Part shown: positions 61,992-64,000 of the stretch, piece after piece
How the letters are laid out: every line of letters begins with the position of its first letter
Position numbering within the stretch: the first letter of the stretch is position 1
Assembly: GCF_051020975.1 (NCBI RefSeq)
Contig: NW_027478159.1
Coordinates: 17,004,501 to 17,068,500, forward strand
DNA length: 64,000 nucleotides
Direction of reading: 5' to 3'
DNA from: Osmia lignaria lignaria
Lineage: Eukaryota > Arthropoda > Insecta > Hymenoptera > Megachilidae
Position numbers and translations under genes: made by a program
Notes under the pieces: model-generated
What the model was told of the DNA's origin: nothing
What the model saw: only the letters and a program-made list of their open reading frames with translations
The model's database searches: none

Positions 61992-62313
61992 TTGCAGATT
62001 TATCTCAAGGGAAGGGGCCTAACGGACATATTTCGAGATATTTCTTCTTCTTGTTGTTCTTCTTCTTCACAGCTAAGCTGGAAGCGGCATTTGCAGCTCG
62101 TAATAGTGCAGAGTTATCTCAAAGAAAGGGGCCACGGTGTTTCTGTATCTCTATTATGTTGGTGCGGCTTCGGAACTTTTAAATATCTCGATATATCTCG
62201 AAAACTACGCTTCTGATCATAAAATATCATAGAACATAAATAGTAGGAAACTTAATTCTCTACAAAAAAGGTCTCTCAACATTTTGCCATCGCTCGCTTC
62301 GTTTCCGAGATAT
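61992..62313 (+). repeat. Hybrid monomer (open head, TTTAGCTC-class body)
   Basis: The head CCTAACGGACATATTTCGAG is of the 60,704 class. From GAAGCGGC at 62,082 through CTGATCATAAAATATC it is of the 49,089 class. The linker AAATAGTAGG with CTCTCAAC is of a third class (60,060). The first switch lies between 62,033 and 62,085. Confidence 0.82.
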
Positions 62314-63923
62314 TTGCAGATTTATCTCAAGGGAAGGGGCCTAACGGACATATTTCCAGATATTTCTTCTTCTTGTTGTTCTTCTTCTGCACAGCTAAGC
62401 TGGAAGTGGCATTTGCAGCTCGCAATTGTGCAGAGTTATCTCAAAGAGAGGGGCCACGGTGTTTCTGTATCTCTATTATGTTGGTGCGGCTTCGGAACTT
62501 TTAAATATCTTGATATATCTCGAGAACTACGCATCTGATCAAAAAATATCATAGAACATAAAAAGTAGGAAACTTAATTCTCTACAAAAAAGGTCTCTTA
62601 ACATTTTGCCATAGCTCGCTTCGTTTCCGAGATATTTGCAGATTTATCTCAAGGGAAGGGGCCTAACGGACATATTTCGAGATATTTCTTCTTCTTGTTG
62701 TTCTTCTTCTGCACAGCTAAGCTGGAAGTGGCATTTGCAGCTCGCAATAGTGAAGAGTTATCTCAAAGAAAGGGGCCACGGTGTTTCTGTATCTCTATTA
62801 TGTTTGTGCGGCTTCCTAACTTTTAAATATCTTGATATATCTCGAGAACTACGCATCTGATCAAAAAATATCATAGAACATAAAAAGTAGGAAACTTAAT
62901 TCTCTACAAAAAAGGTCTCTTAACATTTTGCCATAGCTCGCTTCGTTTCCGAGATATTTGCAGATTTATCTCAAGGGAAGGGGCCTAACGGACATATTTC
63001 GAGATATTTCTTCTTCTTGTTGTTCTTCTTCTTCACAGCTAAGCTGGAAGTGGCATTTGCAGCTCGCAATAGTGCAGAGTTATCTCAAAGAAAGGGGCCA
63101 CGGTGTTTCTGTATCTCTATTATGTTGGTGCGGCTTCGGAACTTTTAAATATCTCGATATATCTCGAAAACTACGCTTCTGATCAAAAAATATCATAGAA
63201 CATAAAAAGTAGGAAACTTAATTCTCTACAAAAAAGGTCCCTTAACATTTTCCCATAGCTGGCATCGTTTCCGAGATATTTGCAGATTTAGCTCAAGGGA
63301 AGGGGCCTGACGGACATATTCCGAGATATTTCTTCTTCTTGTTGTTCTTCTTCTTCACAGCTAAGCTGGAAGCGGCATTTGCAGCTCGTAATAGTGCAGA
63401 GTTATCTCAAAGAAAGGGGCCACGGTGTTTCTGTATCTCTATTATGTTGGTGCGGCTTCGGAACTTTTAAATATCTCGATATATCTCGAAAACTACGCTT
63501 CTGATCATAAAATATCATAGAACATAAATTGTAGGAAACATAATTCTCTACAAAAAAGGTTTCTTCACGTTTTGCCATAGCTCCCTTCGTTTCCGAGATA
63601 TTTGCAGATTTATCTCAAGGGAAGGGGCCTGACGGACATATTTCCAGATATTTCTTCTTCTTGTTGTTCTTCTTCTGCACAGCTAAGCTGGAAGTGGCAT
63701 TTGCAGCTCGCAATAGTGAAGAGTTATCTCAAAGAAAGGGGCCACGGTGTTTCTGTATCTCTATTATGTTGGTGCGGCTTCCTAACTTTTAAATATCTTG
63801 ATGTATCTCGAGAACTACGCATCTGATCAAAAAATATCATAGAACATAAAAAGTAGGAAACTTAATTCTCTACAAAAAAGGTCTCTTAACATTTTGCCAT
63901 AGCTCGCTTCGTTTCCGAGATAT

Positions 63924-64000
63924 TTGCAGATTTATCTCAAGGGAAGGGGCCTAACGGACATATTTCGAGATATTTCTTCTTCTTGTTGTTCTTCTTCTTC
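63924..64000 (+). repeat. Partial monomer at right edge
   Basis: This is the first 77 bp of a further monomer of the CCTAACGGACATATTTCG head class with the TTCTTCTTC variant. It matches the start of the monomers at 49,733 and 54,562, so the array continues to the right in the 15-monomer order. Confidence 0.95.

Larger units (their letters stand above)
60382..63923 (+). repeat. Right-hand mosaic returning to 15-monomer order
   Basis: 60,382-61,200 matches 48,445-49,263 at offset 11,937. 61,348 matches 58,116 and 60,060. 61,670 matches 53,274. 62,314 matches 60,382 (offset 1,932). From 62,636 the order matches 53,274 onward at a constant offset of 9,362 (62636, 62958, 63280, 63602, 63924). The segment is thus patched from several parts of the neighbouring HORs and ends in phase with a new 15-monomer unit. 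Confidence 0.82.
1..64000 (+). repeat. 322-bp tandem satellite array (whole window)
   Basis: The window consists entirely of head-to-tail copies of one monomer, all in the same orientation. Phase points (the TTG of TTGCAG) fall at 150, 472, 794, 1116 and so on to 63,924, giving 198 complete monomers. The total span of 63,774 bp equals 198 x 322 plus 18. That surplus is fully accounted for by the nine odd-length monomers listed separately. Divergence is mostly base substitution and monomers align without gaps. GC is about 40% (128 of 320 bases in 31,381-31,700). No other kind of sequence interrupts the array. A monomer near 300-360 bp with HOR structure is typical of eukaryotic centromeric or pericentromeric satellites. 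That function is inferred here, and I do not recognise the family. Confidence 0.98.

Noticed and set aside
150..63826. The many 68-89 codon forward frames as a family of small secreted or cysteine-rich proteins
   Set aside because: They are the same frame copied with the satellite, almost all from TTG, with stops in about a quarter of monomers and mostly amino-acid-changing differences. There is no signal peptide and no expression signal.
1..64000. CRISPR array
   Set aside because: The repeat is 322 bp with no short-repeat and unique-spacer layout. All of each period is conserved.
1..64000. rDNA, 5S rRNA or tRNA tandem cluster
   Set aside because: No stretch of the monomer resembles conserved rRNA or tRNA sequence, and I see no A/B box pair or T-run terminator arrangement of a Pol III gene.
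1..64000. Tandem array made of a transposon or its terminal repeats
   Set aside because: There is no transposase, reverse transcriptase, target-site duplication or terminal inverted repeat, and orientation is uniform throughout.

Overview
The window is one uninterrupted tandem satellite array. Every base belongs to head-to-tail copies, all in the same orientation, of a monomer whose modal length is 322 bp. Counting from the invariant TTGCAG-phase point there are 198 complete monomers (150 to 63,923), plus a partial monomer at each edge. I measured 189 of the 198 as exactly 322 bp. The other nine are one each of 319 and 318, two of 321, three of 323 and two of 334. I see no single-copy DNA, inserted transposon, RNA gene, CRISPR array or convincing protein gene. 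The organism is almost certainly a eukaryote, because satellite DNA of this kind with higher-order repeats is typical of centromeric or other heterochromatin. I do not recognise the monomer and cannot name a taxon. GC is about 40% by hand count of one monomer (31,381-31,700).

Inside the monomer, about 180 bp starting at the phase point is near 46% GC and contains a recurrent TTG-initiated 74-codon frame. The next 120 bp or so is near 30% GC and rich in A-tracts. A 27-bp segment occurs twice within each monomer, 114 bp apart with 3 mismatches. The short motif CGAGATATTT recurs in both orientations. Both suggest the 322-bp unit grew from shorter pieces.

The monomers fall into linked sequence classes arranged as nested higher-order repeats (HORs) that change along the window. 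(1) About 0.9-13.3 kb: a 17-monomer unit (5,471 bp) followed by an expanded 22-monomer copy containing a 4-monomer internal duplication. (2) 13.7-30.7 kb: a 30-monomer unit (9,662 bp) and a 23-monomer shortened copy. (3) 30.7-34.3 kb: a mosaic with a 3-monomer (966 bp) duplication. (4) 34.3-38.1 kb: a 12-monomer unit (3,864 bp), leading into two 7-monomer units (2,254 bp) to about 43.0 kb. (5) 43.3-44.6 kb: a transition. (6) 44.6-57.8 kb: an 11-monomer short form, then two 15-monomer units (4,830 and 4,829 bp). (7) 56.8-60.4 kb: a 6-monomer (1,944 bp) duplication carrying a 12-bp expansion. (8) 60.4-64.0 kb: a mosaic that returns to the 15-monomer order.

No genes act together here. The biology in view is satellite evolution: repeated unequal exchange, block duplication, monomer hybridisation and local homogenisation. 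The main candidate role, a centromeric or heterochromatic array, is inference and cannot be settled from sequence alone. Classes and offsets were read by eye, so block edges are approximate unless stated.
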